DNA from: Rickettsiales bacterium
GTDB lineage: Bacteria; Pseudomonadota; Alphaproteobacteria; TMED109; TMED131
Length of the DNA: 8,883 nucleotides
Direction: 5' to 3'
NCBI GenBank assembly: GCA_002690625.1
Contig: NZFJ01000053.1
Span: forward strand, 1 to 8,883
Each line of letters starts with the position of its first letter. Position 1 is the first letter of the stretch. Positions 1 to 7,206 of the stretch are shown piece after piece. The notes beneath the pieces were generated by a model that made no database searches, was not told the DNA's origin, and worked only from the letters and a program-made list of their open reading frames with translations. The position numbers were made by a program, and so were the translations under genes.

Positions 1-15
1 ATTATATTAGAATAA

Positions 16-852
16 TTATTTAATGAAACTTTTAAGAAAATTTGGATATTCAAAAGCTGAGTTTAAAATATTTTTATTATAAAAAGCAGTTTTTATATTG
101 AACTTTCTAGTAACTTTTCTATTTTTTAAAATACTATTATTATTAGAGGCCCATACTAAAGCCATATATCCTCCTATGTAAGAAGGTACAACTGTAAGTA
201 AAACTCCTGAATTTTTAAAGTATTTTTTTACTTCTTTTAAAACATCCGTTAATTCTTTTTTCTGTAAAAAAGGAACACCACTTTGAAATATAGCACTACC
301 CTCATTAGATAAAATATTTTGTATATTTTTATAAAAATGTGTTTTATATAAACTTTTACCTGCACCAATAGGGTCAGGCCTATCAGCTATAACTATATCA
401 TACTTTTCTTTTGAGTTTTTAATAAAATTAAAAGCATCATCATAAAATAAACTTACTTTTTTATTGCTTAGAGAGTTGTTATTAATTTTCTTGAAATATT
501 TTTTACATAGATCTATTACTTTTTTATCAATATCTACTAAATCAATTTTTTTAATAAAACTATATTTAAGTAATTCTTCAGCAACAGCCCCATCTCCACC
601 ACCAATGATTAAAGTCTTTTTAGGTTTGTTTAATGACGTCTGTACTATAGGGTGTACAAGCATTTCAGAATAAGCAGACTCATCTTTCTCTGTAATTTGA
701 ATAATGCCATCTAATGCCATTATCCTGCCAAAAATATAAGTATCAAAAATTTCTATTTTTTGAAACTTAGATCTAGTATTAACTAATATTTTTTTTATTT
801 TAATTTCTTGAACTAGGTTAGCATGGAGTTTTTCTTTAAAAAATTTTTTCAT
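16..852 (-). CDS. speE: Spermidine synthase (polyamine aminopropyltransferase)
   Basis: The 278-residue protein should transfer the aminopropyl group of decarboxylated S-adenosylmethionine to putrescine, giving spermidine in the cytoplasm. The N-terminal beta region carries the family stretch FGRIMALDGIIQITEKDES (41-59). The Rossmann methyltransferase-like fold shows the nucleotide-binding GGGDGAVAEELL (84-95), VDIDKKVID (106-114), the DDAFNFI segment (138-144) and the catalytic-loop motif DRPDPIGAG (157-165) with both conserved aspartates, D157 and D160. The C-terminal AFYNKNILNSAFEYP (256-270) is also typical. Length is normal for the family. Two sites differ from common SpeE: YSEM where YHEM or YQEM is usual, and DRPDP where DSTDP is usual. 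The gene starts 16 bases after the NUDIX stop, so the two probably share a transcript. No speD, which would supply the substrate, lies in the window. Family assignment is secure; the exact amine acceptor is less so. Confidence 0.93.
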   Translation of the reverse strand: MKKFFKEKLHANLVQEIKIKKILVNTRSKFQKIEIFDTYIFGRIMALDGIIQITEKDESAYSEMLVHPIVQTSLNKPKKTLIIGGGDGAVAEELLKYSFIKKIDLVDIDKKVIDLCKKYFKKINNNSLSNKKVSLFYDDAFNFIKNSKEKYDIVIADRPDPIGAGKSLYKTHFYKNIQNILSNEGSAIFQSGVPFLQKKELTDVLKEVKKYFKNSGVLLTVVPSYIGGYMALVWASNNNSILKNRKVTRKFNIKTAFYNKNILNSAFEYPNFLKSFIK

Positions 853-862
853 TACATTAAAT

Positions 863-866
863 ACCT
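863..866 (-). promoter_or_regulatory. Ribosome binding site of speE
   Basis: On the minus strand AGGT, within ACAGGT, lies 10 bases before the speE ATG in the short gap after the NUDIX stop codon. It is one of the few recognisable Shine-Dalgarno cores in the window. It supports the chosen speE start and separate ribosome entry on a shared mRNA. Confidence 0.5.
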
Positions 867-868
867 GT

Positions 869-1561
869 TCAATCCCACTTTATCCATTTTTTATTGTATC
901 TCCAAGTAAACATAGGAAATTTATCTTTTCTAATTATTTTATCATAATTATTTTCTAATTTAATTAATTCATCTAACATAAATTCAGTTACATCAGCAAT
1001 TTTTTTTTTCTTAGCATCTTCTAATGAAAACCAGCTTAAATCCTCTAATTCCCCATTAGTTTTTAAAGTTCCAATAAAATCTTCATAAAAAGCAACAAAA
1101 AATCTTGCGTGAAACCTAGTCTTTAAAAAAGAAGGGGTAATTGCTCTTCCAAAAAAATATAATTTTTTAATATTAGGTTCATATGATTTTTTTAAATAAT
1201 ATTCCCAAGTACTTTCTATTATTTCAGGGTACTTTTTTGCAGATTCCTTTTTGTTAATTAAATACAAACCTGTTTCTTCAGATGTCTCTCTAATTGCAGC
1301 TAACAACAAGGCTATTGTATGATTATATGACTGTGCCTTGAGAGCTTTTTTGCTAAGCTTTGATTTTAATTTAAACACTTTATTTGCTTGTATGTCTTCT
1401 TTTTCAACTCTTCCTCCTGGAAATACATAAACTCCAGGCATAAATCTTGAACTAAGAGGTCTTTTACCCATTAATACTAAGTATTTTTTTTTTATTTTTT
1501 TAATAATAATTACTGTAGAAGCATCTTTAGGTTTAGATATTATTTTGCTATTTTTTTTCAT
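869..1561 (-). CDS. NUDIX hydrolase, split-box NUDT19/RP2-like type
   Basis: The 230-residue protein is a NUDIX-fold pyrophosphohydrolase. The NUDIX signature is present but divided: FPGGRVEKED lies at 47-56, and the REx2EExG part (RETSEETGL, 91-99) follows after about 35 extra residues. That insertion is the mark of the NUDT19/RP2 subgroup, whose animal members hydrolyse CoA and acyl-CoA. The metal-binding glutamates E92, E95 and E96 are present. Downstream, AITPSFLKTRFHARFFVA (140-157) matches the conserved TP-RF-FF block of this subgroup. A CoA or nucleoside-diphosphate-linked substrate is therefore inferred, not shown. The ATG start lacks a clear Shine-Dalgarno sequence and opens with A-rich codons. 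The gene is divergent from the metallo-beta-lactamase gene and leads into speE. The coding strand holds A tracts of 8-10 bases. NUDIX family is certain; substrate unknown. Confidence 0.87.
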   Translation of the reverse strand: MKKNSKIISKPKDASTVIIIKKIKKKYLVLMGKRPLSSRFMPGVYVFPGGRVEKEDIQANKVFKLKSKLSKKALKAQSYNHTIALLLAAIRETSEETGLYLINKKESAKKYPEIIESTWEYYLKKSYEPNIKKLYFFGRAITPSFLKTRFHARFFVAFYEDFIGTLKTNGELEDLSWFSLEDAKKKKIADVTEFMLDELIKLENNYDKIIRKDKFPMFTWRYNKKWIKWD

Positions 1562-1647
1562 AAAACATATATTTAAAAGTAATATTATAAAGTAATAAAA
1601 TATATTATATTAAAGTTTTTTTTAATTAACATTATTAAAGTATAAAT
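1562..1647. promoter_or_regulatory. Divergent intergenic promoter region
   Basis: This 86-base gap between divergently transcribed genes must contain promoters for both the NUDIX-speE unit and the plus-strand cluster. Only 6 of 86 bases are G or C. Minus-strand TATAAT matches occur at 1584-1589 and 1604-1609; the first would put transcription start about 15 bases before the NUDIX ATG. Plus-strand TATAAA lies at 1586-1591. No convincing -35 box can be separated from the AT background, so individual promoters are not assigned. No inverted repeat suggesting an operator is evident. Confidence 0.5.
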
Positions 1648-2547
1648 TTGAAAGAATATTATAATAAAAACTTTGATCCTTATTATGGTCAGTTAGTAGA
1701 TGTCTGCGGAAATGTTAAGCGTGTATTAGCTAATAATCCAAGCCCTTTCACTTATTATGGAACAGGAACTTATATTGTGGATGATGAAGAGTTAGCAATT
1801 ATTGATCCTGGCCCAAATATAAAAAGTCATATTAATAATTTATTGAGAGTTATTAGTAAAGATACAAAAGTTCATATTTTTATAACTCATACTCATGCAG
1901 ACCATTCACCAGCAACACATATTTTAAAAGAAGAAAGAGAATGTATTACATATGGTTATGGAGCTTATCCTTTTGAAAAATATGATACGAAGTTTGAAGA
2001 GGGGCATGATTTAGAATTTAAGCCTGATATTTCTTTAAAAGATGGAGATAAAATTAAAGCTAAAAATTGGACAATTCAAGCTATACATACACCAGGACAT
2101 ACATCTAATCACATGTGTTATGGTTTAGAAGAAAGTTCTGTACTATTTACAGGAGATCATATAATGGGTTGGGCTACAACTGTTATTATACCTCCAGACG
2201 GAGATATGGAGGCTTATATGAATAGCTTAAAAAAAGTATTATCTTACAATTATAATGTTTTTTTGCCTACACATGGAGGGCCAATAAAGTCGCCAAAAAA
2301 GTTTGTTAATGCATTAATTGGACATAGAAAAATGAGAGAACAGCAAATAATTAATGAGCTTTTTAAAAATTCTTTAACGATAAACGAAATGGTTTCTAAG
2401 TTTTATAAAAATACTAATAAAAAGTTATGGCCAGCGGCAAAAAAATCTATTCTAGCAACTTTAATTAGTTTAGAAAAAAAAGGAATTAAATGTGTGGATA
2501 ATTCTAAAGAAGATAATACTAAATGGGTTTTGATTAAGAAAAAATAA
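1648..2547 (+). CDS. Metallo-beta-lactamase-fold hydrolase, LACTB2-like
   Basis: The 299-residue cytoplasmic hydrolase has a complete binuclear metal site: THTHADH gives H81, H83, D85 and H86, followed by H151 (HTPGHT), D170 (FTGDH) and H209 (PTHGG). The C-terminal 70 residues, including LTINEMVSKFY (243-253) and WPAAKKSILATLISLEKKG (261-279), look like the winged-helix tail of the LACTB2 group. Human LACTB2 is an endoribonuclease; bacterial relatives are often annotated as hydroxyacylglutathione hydrolase-like, so the substrate is open. The start is TTG: a stop codon (TAA, 1636-1638) lies in frame just upstream, there is no ATG or GTG between it and the first conserved residues, and an AAAG at 1637-1640 is the only ribosome-site candidate. 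It heads the plus-strand cluster, is divergent from the NUDIX gene and ends 14 bases before ribF. Confidence 0.88.
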   Translation: MKEYYNKNFDPYYGQLVDVCGNVKRVLANNPSPFTYYGTGTYIVDDEELAIIDPGPNIKSHINNLLRVISKDTKVHIFITHTHADHSPATHILKEERECITYGYGAYPFEKYDTKFEEGHDLEFKPDISLKDGDKIKAKNWTIQAIHTPGHTSNHMCYGLEESSVLFTGDHIMGWATTVIIPPDGDMEAYMNSLKKVLSYNYNVFLPTHGGPIKSPKKFVNALIGHRKMREQQIINELFKNSLTINEMVSKFYKNTNKKLWPAAKKSILATLISLEKKGIKCVDNSKEDNTKWVLIKKK

Positions 2548-2561
2548 TCATCATATTTTGA

Positions 2562-3515
2562 ATGCAAATAAAAAAAAATCAGTTTAAAGAATTAAAAAAT
2601 ATTAACTTGGCTGTTGGTAACTTTGATGGCATCCATAAAGGACATAGATTCTTATTAGAAGAACTTTTAAAACTTAAATCATCATATAAAAAAAAAATGG
2701 CCGTATTATCTTTTATACCACACCCAGTAAAAATTTTAGCCCCAGATAAATGGAAAAAAAATTTAGTAAAATTTAGAACAAATTATTTTCATTTAAAAAA
2801 TATAGGAATAGATTATTTATTATTAATTAAATTTGATAAAAATTTTAGTAATATGTCTGCTAAAACATTTATTGAAGAAATTTTAATTAAGAATCTTGCT
2901 GTAAAAAATATAGTTGTTGGAGAAGACTTTAAATTTGGAAAAAATAGAGTAGGTGACATTAGACTGTTGAAAGACTATGCTAATAAAGATAAGTTCAATT
3001 TATTAAGTATAAAAAAAGCTGGAGAATATAATACAATTTATTCTTCATCACTTGTAAGGAGCTTAATTAAGCGGGGAGAAATTGAAAAAGCTAACAAAAT
3101 TTTAGGATATAAATGGGAAGTTACAGGAAAAGTTATCAAAGGTAAGGCCTTAGGTAGAAAATTGGGTTATCCAACTGCTAATTTAAAATACTTAAATCAA
3201 ATCAGTCCTTCAAAAGGAATTTATGCTTGCTGGGTAAAGATATTTGGTCAAAATGATTGGCTTATGGGAGCTGTATCTACAGGTACCAGACCTCATTATC
3301 AAGGAGTAGAAGAAATATTAGAAGTATATATTTTAAATTTCTCTGGTAATTTATATCAAAAAAGAATTAGAGTAGCTTTTGTATCTAAAATTAGAAATGA
3401 AGAAGTTTTTAATAGTGAACAGGAATTAATAACTAAAATGAAAGAAGATTGTCAAAATATAGAAAATATTTTAAAAAAAAGTTTAATATTTTATGATAAT
3501 CTAGGAATAAAATGA
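2562..3515 (+). CDS. ribF: Bifunctional riboflavin kinase / FAD synthetase
   Basis: The 317-residue RibF phosphorylates riboflavin to FMN and adenylates FMN to FAD. The N-terminal nucleotidyltransferase domain (about 1-180) has the nucleotide-binding GNFDGIHKGH (19-28), VVGEDFKFGKNRVGD (118-132) and the SSSLVR segment (161-166). The C-terminal riboflavin kinase domain (about 183-305) shows GKALGRKLGYPTANL (194-208), which includes the PTAN motif binding ATP and Mg, and ILEVYILNF (252-260), with E254 in the position of the usual catalytic base. Small departures are TRPHYQG where TRPTF is common and N259 where Asp is usual; neither removes a known catalytic residue. No Shine-Dalgarno sequence is visible, and a 9-base A tract (2570-2578) lies within the first codons. 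The stop overlaps the ileS start in ATGA, so the two are probably translationally coupled. Confidence 0.96.
   Translation: MQIKKNQFKELKNINLAVGNFDGIHKGHRFLLEELLKLKSSYKKKMAVLSFIPHPVKILAPDKWKKNLVKFRTNYFHLKNIGIDYLLLIKFDKNFSNMSAKTFIEEILIKNLAVKNIVVGEDFKFGKNRVGDIRLLKDYANKDKFNLLSIKKAGEYNTIYSSSLVRSLIKRGEIEKANKILGYKWEVTGKVIKGKALGRKLGYPTANLKYLNQISPSKGIYACWVKIFGQNDWLMGAVSTGTRPHYQGVEEILEVYILNFSGNLYQKRIRVAFVSKIRNEEVFNSEQELITKMKEDCQNIENILKKSLIFYDNLGIK
3503..3506 (+). promoter_or_regulatory. Ribosome binding site of ileS
   Basis: AGGA lies five bases before the ileS ATG, inside the last codons of ribF. It is the best Shine-Dalgarno core in the window. It fixes the ileS start at the ATGA overlap rather than at the in-frame ATG codons a little downstream (residues 11 and 20). 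Confidence 0.6.
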
Positions 3516-6325
3516 GCGATAAGAACAAATATAATGATACTATGTTATTACCTAAAACTGAATTTGGTATGAGAGGAAAACTTCCTACAGAAGAAATTAA
3601 AATGCTAGATTATTGGGATAGAATAAATTTAAGAAAAAAAATAAAAGAACAATCAAAAAATGATAAAAAATTTATTTTACATGATGGTCCTCCTTACGCT
3701 AATGGCCCAATACATATAGGAACTGCTGCAAATAAAATTTTAAAAGACATTATTAACAGAACAATGCAATTTGAAGGTTATAATGCGTTAGCATTGTATG
3801 TTCCTGGATGGGATTGTCACGGCTTGCCAATAGAATGGCAAATAGAAAAGAATTATAGAAAAAAGGGCTTAAATAAAGAAGACGTTTCTATAAAAGAATT
3901 TAGAAATGAGTGTAGAATATTTGCTAGAAAATGGATAGATATTCAAAAGCAATCATTTATAAGACTATTTGTCTTAGCAGATTGGGAAAAACCTTACCTC
4001 ACAATGGACTATGAAACAGAGTCTATTATTTTAAAGGAATTTAGTAATTTTTTTTTAAAAGGATCTATATACCGTGGATCAAAGCCTGTTATGTGGTCCC
4101 CAGTTGAAAAGACCGCTTTAGCAGAAGCAGAAATAGAATATAAAGATATTGAGTCTACATCTATATTTGTTTCTTTTATAATTAAGGAAACAGAATTATC
4201 TTTATTAAAAGATACTAATATTATTATTTGGACAACTACTCCGTGGACCATACCAGGAAATAGAGCTATTGCATATGGAAAGGATATAAAATATGTTCAA
4301 TTTGAGGTAATAGAATCAGATAAAAGTAATTTAAAAAAATTAAAATATTTAGTCGCTGAGTCACTCTTAGAAAAAGTAATGACAACTTGTAAAATAAGTA
4401 AATATAATATACTTAAAGTTGTTACAGGAAATGATTTAAAAGGGACTATTTGTATTCATCCTTTTCATAAAAAAGGATATGAGTATGATATACCACTCAT
4501 AGAAGCTAATTTTGTAGAAGAAACAGATGGAACCGGATTTGTCCATATAGCTCCATCTTACGGAGAGGATGATTATTATTTAGCCAAAGAAAATAACATA
4601 GTTATAGAAGATATAGTTAAAGATGATGGATGTTATAAGGAAGATACGCCAATATTTTCTGGAATTCATGTTTTTAAAGCACATACTTTCGTTATTGAAG
4701 AGTTAGAGAAAAATAATAGCTTAATAGGAATTAAAAGTTATTCTCATTCATACCCTCATTCGTGGAGATCAAAAAAACCAATTATATTTAGAACGACACC
4801 ACAATGGTTTATAAGCATGGATCAAGATAACCTTAGGTCGAAAGCTATGCAAAGTATTAAGGATACTAGATGGATACCAAATAATTCCAAAAATAGAATC
4901 AGTAGCATGGTAGAAAATAGGCCTGACTGGTGTATATCCCGACAAAGAGCATGGGGAGTACCCATAACAATATTTATTAATAAAAAAAACGGCGAGCCTT
5001 TAAAAGATGCTGATGTAATGAAAAAAATTATACTTGATGTAAAACAAAAGGGATCAGATGTATGGTTGTCTGAGGATCCTTATAAGTACTTAGGAGAAGA
5101 CAAAAAACCAGAAGACTACGAGGTTGTGAAAGATATTTTAGATGTTTGGTTCGATTCTGGTGCTTCACATGCTTATGTTTTAGAAAAAAATGATCTTCAA
5201 TGGCCTGCTGATTTATATTTAGAAGGAACAGATCAACACAGGGGTTTTTTTCAGTCTTCTTTGTTAGAAGCTTGTGGAACTAGAGGGAAAGCTCCATTTA
5301 AAACTGTAATAACTCACGGATTTGTTTTGGATGGTCAAGGCAGAAAGATGTCTAAAAGTCTAGGCAATGTAATAAATCCAGAAGATATTATAAAGAAATC
5401 AGGAGCTGATATTTTAAGGCTTTGGGTAGCAAATACTGACTATTCTGAAGACATGCGAATAGGAGATGAAGTGTTATCTAATTTAAATGATAATTATAGA
5501 AGAATCAGAAATACTTTTAGATTTATATTAGGAAATATTGGAAATATATCTTCTAAAGACTGTTTAGATTATGATGATTTAGAAGAAATTGATAAATATA
5601 TTTTATCTAGAATTTACGAATTAAATGTATTAAGAAGTAAAGCAATTCAAGATTATTCATTCCATAATTTTTATAAAAACCTTTTTGAGTTTTGCTCAGT
5701 AGATTTATCAGCATTTTATTTTGATATAAGTAAAGATATCTTGTATTGCAATGAAATAAATGATTCTTTAAGAAAATCGAAAACTACAGTATTATTTTAT
5801 ATTTTTGAATTCCTCACTACTTGGTATGCTCCGGTCTTATGTCATACAATGGAGGAAGTTTGGAAATGTTTTAAATCTGAAAATATTGAAAGCATACACC
5901 TGAAAAGAGCTAAGAAAGTAAATAAAAAGTGGGAAGATACTGAACTAAATAGTAAATGGAATAAAATTAAAAAAATAAGAAAAGTTGTTAATACAGCAAT
6001 TGAATTAGCAAGAAATGAAAAAAAAATAGGTTCTAGCCTTGAAACAGAAGTTTTTATAAAAAGTGCTGATGATAACGTAAAAGATTTAGTTGAATCAGTA
6101 GATATGAATAGTATTTGTTTGGTTTCATCACTAAAAATAAGTGCAGAAAAAGAAGCAGCTAGTGGTTTTATATCAGAATATAAAAGTAAAAATGATAATA
6201 TTGATGTTTATGTATTTAAAACTGAAAAAGATAAATGTTTGAGGTGCTGGCAACATAAAGATGAAGTAAAGTTAAATTTAGGATTATGTGATAGATGTAA
6301 AAAAATAGTAGAGTTATCTTTATGA
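3512..6325 (+). CDS. ileS: Isoleucyl-tRNA synthetase, bacterial type 1
   Basis: The 937-residue class I synthetase charges tRNA-Ile with isoleucine. In order: HDGPPYANGPIHIG (57-70) starting the nucleotide-binding fold; VPGWDCHGLPIEW (97-109); the CP1 editing domain with WTTTPWTIPGN (240-250) and TGFVHIAPSYGEDD (341-354); DVWFDSGASHA (544-554); EGTDQHRGFFQSS (571-583); KMSKS at 612-616; the anticodon-binding helical domain; and a C-terminal zinc finger with C909, C912, C926 and C929. The finger and normal length mark the bacterial type rather than the eukaryote-like type 2. The first ATP-binding signature reads HIGT (68-71) instead of HIGH, and the Thr codon ACT at 3722-3724 differs from His codons at two or more bases. 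Everything else looks intact. The gene overlaps both ribF and lspA by 4 bases (ATGA). Confidence 0.98.
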   Translation: MSDKNKYNDTMLLPKTEFGMRGKLPTEEIKMLDYWDRINLRKKIKEQSKNDKKFILHDGPPYANGPIHIGTAANKILKDIINRTMQFEGYNALALYVPGWDCHGLPIEWQIEKNYRKKGLNKEDVSIKEFRNECRIFARKWIDIQKQSFIRLFVLADWEKPYLTMDYETESIILKEFSNFFLKGSIYRGSKPVMWSPVEKTALAEAEIEYKDIESTSIFVSFIIKETELSLLKDTNIIIWTTTPWTIPGNRAIAYGKDIKYVQFEVIESDKSNLKKLKYLVAESLLEKVMTTCKISKYNILKVVTGNDLKGTICIHPFHKKGYEYDIPLIEANFVEETDGTGFVHIAPSYGEDDYYLAKENNIVIEDIVKDDGCYKEDTPIFSGIHVFKAHTFVIEELEKNNSLIGIKSYSHSYPHSWRSKKPIIFRTTPQWFISMDQDNLRSKAMQSIKDTRWIPNNSKNRISSMVENRPDWCISRQRAWGVPITIFINKKNGEPLKDADVMKKIILDVKQKGSDVWLSEDPYKYLGEDKKPEDYEVVKDILDVWFDSGASHAYVLEKNDLQWPADLYLEGTDQHRGFFQSSLLEACGTRGKAPFKTVITHGFVLDGQGRKMSKSLGNVINPEDIIKKSGADILRLWVANTDYSEDMRIGDEVLSNLNDNYRRIRNTFRFILGNIGNISSKDCLDYDDLEEIDKYILSRIYELNVLRSKAIQDYSFHNFYKNLFEFCSVDLSAFYFDISKDILYCNEINDSLRKSKTTVLFYIFEFLTTWYAPVLCHTMEEVWKCFKSENIESIHLKRAKKVNKKWEDTELNSKWNKIKKIRKVVNTAIELARNEKKIGSSLETEVFIKSADDNVKDLVESVDMNSICLVSSLKISAEKEAASGFISEYKSKNDNIDVYVFKTEKDKCLRCWQHKDEVKLNLGLCDRCKKIVELSL

Positions 6326-6819
6326 TAATAAAAGGGCTTAATGCACATAAATCATTAAGAATTATTTTATTTATTTTATTAGCTATTATTGTAGACCAGT
6401 GTACTAAAATTTTTGTTTCTAAACTTATGCTAAGCAATAACTTTGAAGATATATCTATATTTTCTTTTTTTAATATTGTATTTGTTAGAAATACTGGTGT
6501 TAGCTTTGGTTTATTTAGTGAAGGAGGAAATTTAGGAAGATATTTTTTTTCAATTTTTTCACTTACTGTAGGGTTTTTTTTAATATTATTAGCTTTGTTT
6601 ACTGAGAGGTTTATATTTACTTTTGGGTTATGTTTAATTTCAGCTGGAGCTATAGGTAATGCAATAGACAGAATTTATTTTGGAGGTGTAATAGATTTTA
6701 TAGACATATATATATATAATTTTCACTGGCCAGCTTTTAATTTTGCTGATATTTTTATATTTATAGGGGTTTGTTTATTGCTTTTTGAAAACTTATTTTA
6801 TGATAAATATATTAGTTAA
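6322..6819 (+). CDS. lspA: Lipoprotein signal peptidase (signal peptidase II)
   Basis: The 165-residue inner-membrane aspartic peptidase removes the signal peptide of prolipoproteins after their cysteine has been lipidated. Four hydrophobic segments lie at about 12-28, 73-93, 98-115 and 141-157. All family boxes are present: VDQCTK (24-29), RNTGVSFGLF (56-65), GAIGNAIDR (109-117), GGVIDFID (121-128) and WPAFNFAD (136-143). D116, D125 and D143 are the conserved aspartates from which the catalytic pair is drawn. The start overlaps the ileS stop in ATGA, with GAG eight bases upstream. The following gene encodes a probable lipoprotein and overlaps the 3' end by 20 bases, so peptidase and a likely substrate are made together. 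A 13-base alternating AT run (6706-6718) in the reading frame encodes part of IYIYN. Confidence 0.97.
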   Translation: MIIKGLNAHKSLRIILFILLAIIVDQCTKIFVSKLMLSNNFEDISIFSFFNIVFVRNTGVSFGLFSEGGNLGRYFFSIFSLTVGFFLILLALFTERFIFTFGLCLISAGAIGNAIDRIYFGGVIDFIDIYIYNFHWPAFNFADIFIFIGVCLLLFENLFYDKYIS

Positions 6820-7171
6820 TATAATTTTAAAAATATTTTTTGCTTTATTCTTTTTCATGACAACTTCATGTTCAACTAATAGACTGGAAGATATTGGGCT
6901 GATTAAAAAAAAAGAGAGTGAATTCGCTACTTTTAGAAATCCACCACTTGAAATGCCGCCAGATATGTATTTAACTCCTCCTAAAGAGGAAGAAGCTATA
7001 AACAGAGGTATTATTGAGAAAAGTAGTGTTAATAAAGATATATCACTTGATGACATATTATTGGGAAAAAAACAAAATAAATTACCAAGGAAGAAGAATT
7101 TTAAAAAAGCTAATAAAAATACAATTTTAAAAAAAATATTGAATACCAAGGCGGTAGTTATTTTAAAATAA
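6800..7171 (+). CDS. DUF3035 (BamF-type) lipoprotein
   Basis: The 123-residue protein begins with a hydrophobic signal segment (2-20) and a cysteine at 24 (MTTSC), suggesting lipidation and anchoring in the membrane. The stretch ESEFATFRNPPLEMPPD, then YLTPP, matches the DUF3035 pattern (EF...PL..PP...L.PP). This alphaproteobacterial family is linked to the BAM outer-membrane protein assembly machine as BamF. The C-terminal 50 residues are lysine-rich and not recognisable. I chose ATG 6800, which overlaps lspA by 20 bases. An in-frame TTG at 6785 would add five residues and gives no better ribosome site. The lipobox has Thr rather than Leu at -3, so processing is likely but not certain. Location after lspA matches the usual alphaproteobacterial order. 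The BAM role is inferred from family membership only. Confidence 0.78.
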   Translation: MINILVNIILKIFFALFFFMTTSCSTNRLEDIGLIKKKESEFATFRNPPLEMPPDMYLTPPKEEEAINRGIIEKSSVNKDISLDDILLGKKQNKLPRKKNFKKANKNTILKKILNTKAVVILK

Positions 7172-7206
7172 TATATTAATATTAGATAGGTATTATAAAG
7201 TAATTT

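Noticed and set aside
464..673. Plus-strand open frame of 69 codons opposite speE
   Set aside because: It lies fully antisense to conserved speE motifs, has no recognisable domain, and low-complexity composition.
4009..4251. Minus-strand open frame of 80 codons opposite ileS
   Set aside because: It mirrors the conserved editing-domain region of ileS; no family features of its own.
6216..6437. Minus-strand open frame across the ileS/lspA junction
   Set aside because: It spans two well-supported genes on the opposite strand; hydrophobic residues arise from the AT-rich complement.
6706..6718. Alternating AT run as a possible phase-variable repeat
   Set aside because: Only 13 bases, inside conserved lspA sequence, and expected by chance at this base composition.
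6793..7149. Minus-strand open frame with hydrophobic stretches opposite the DUF3035 gene
   Set aside because: Its Phe- and Leu-rich sequence is the complement of lysine codons of the plus-strand gene, which has the DUF3035 pattern.
7172..7206. Possible terminator or separate promoter before pgi
   Set aside because: No GC-rich stem with a T run is visible, and the TATTAT would place the start of transcription almost on the ATG; without a -35 box it cannot be supported.
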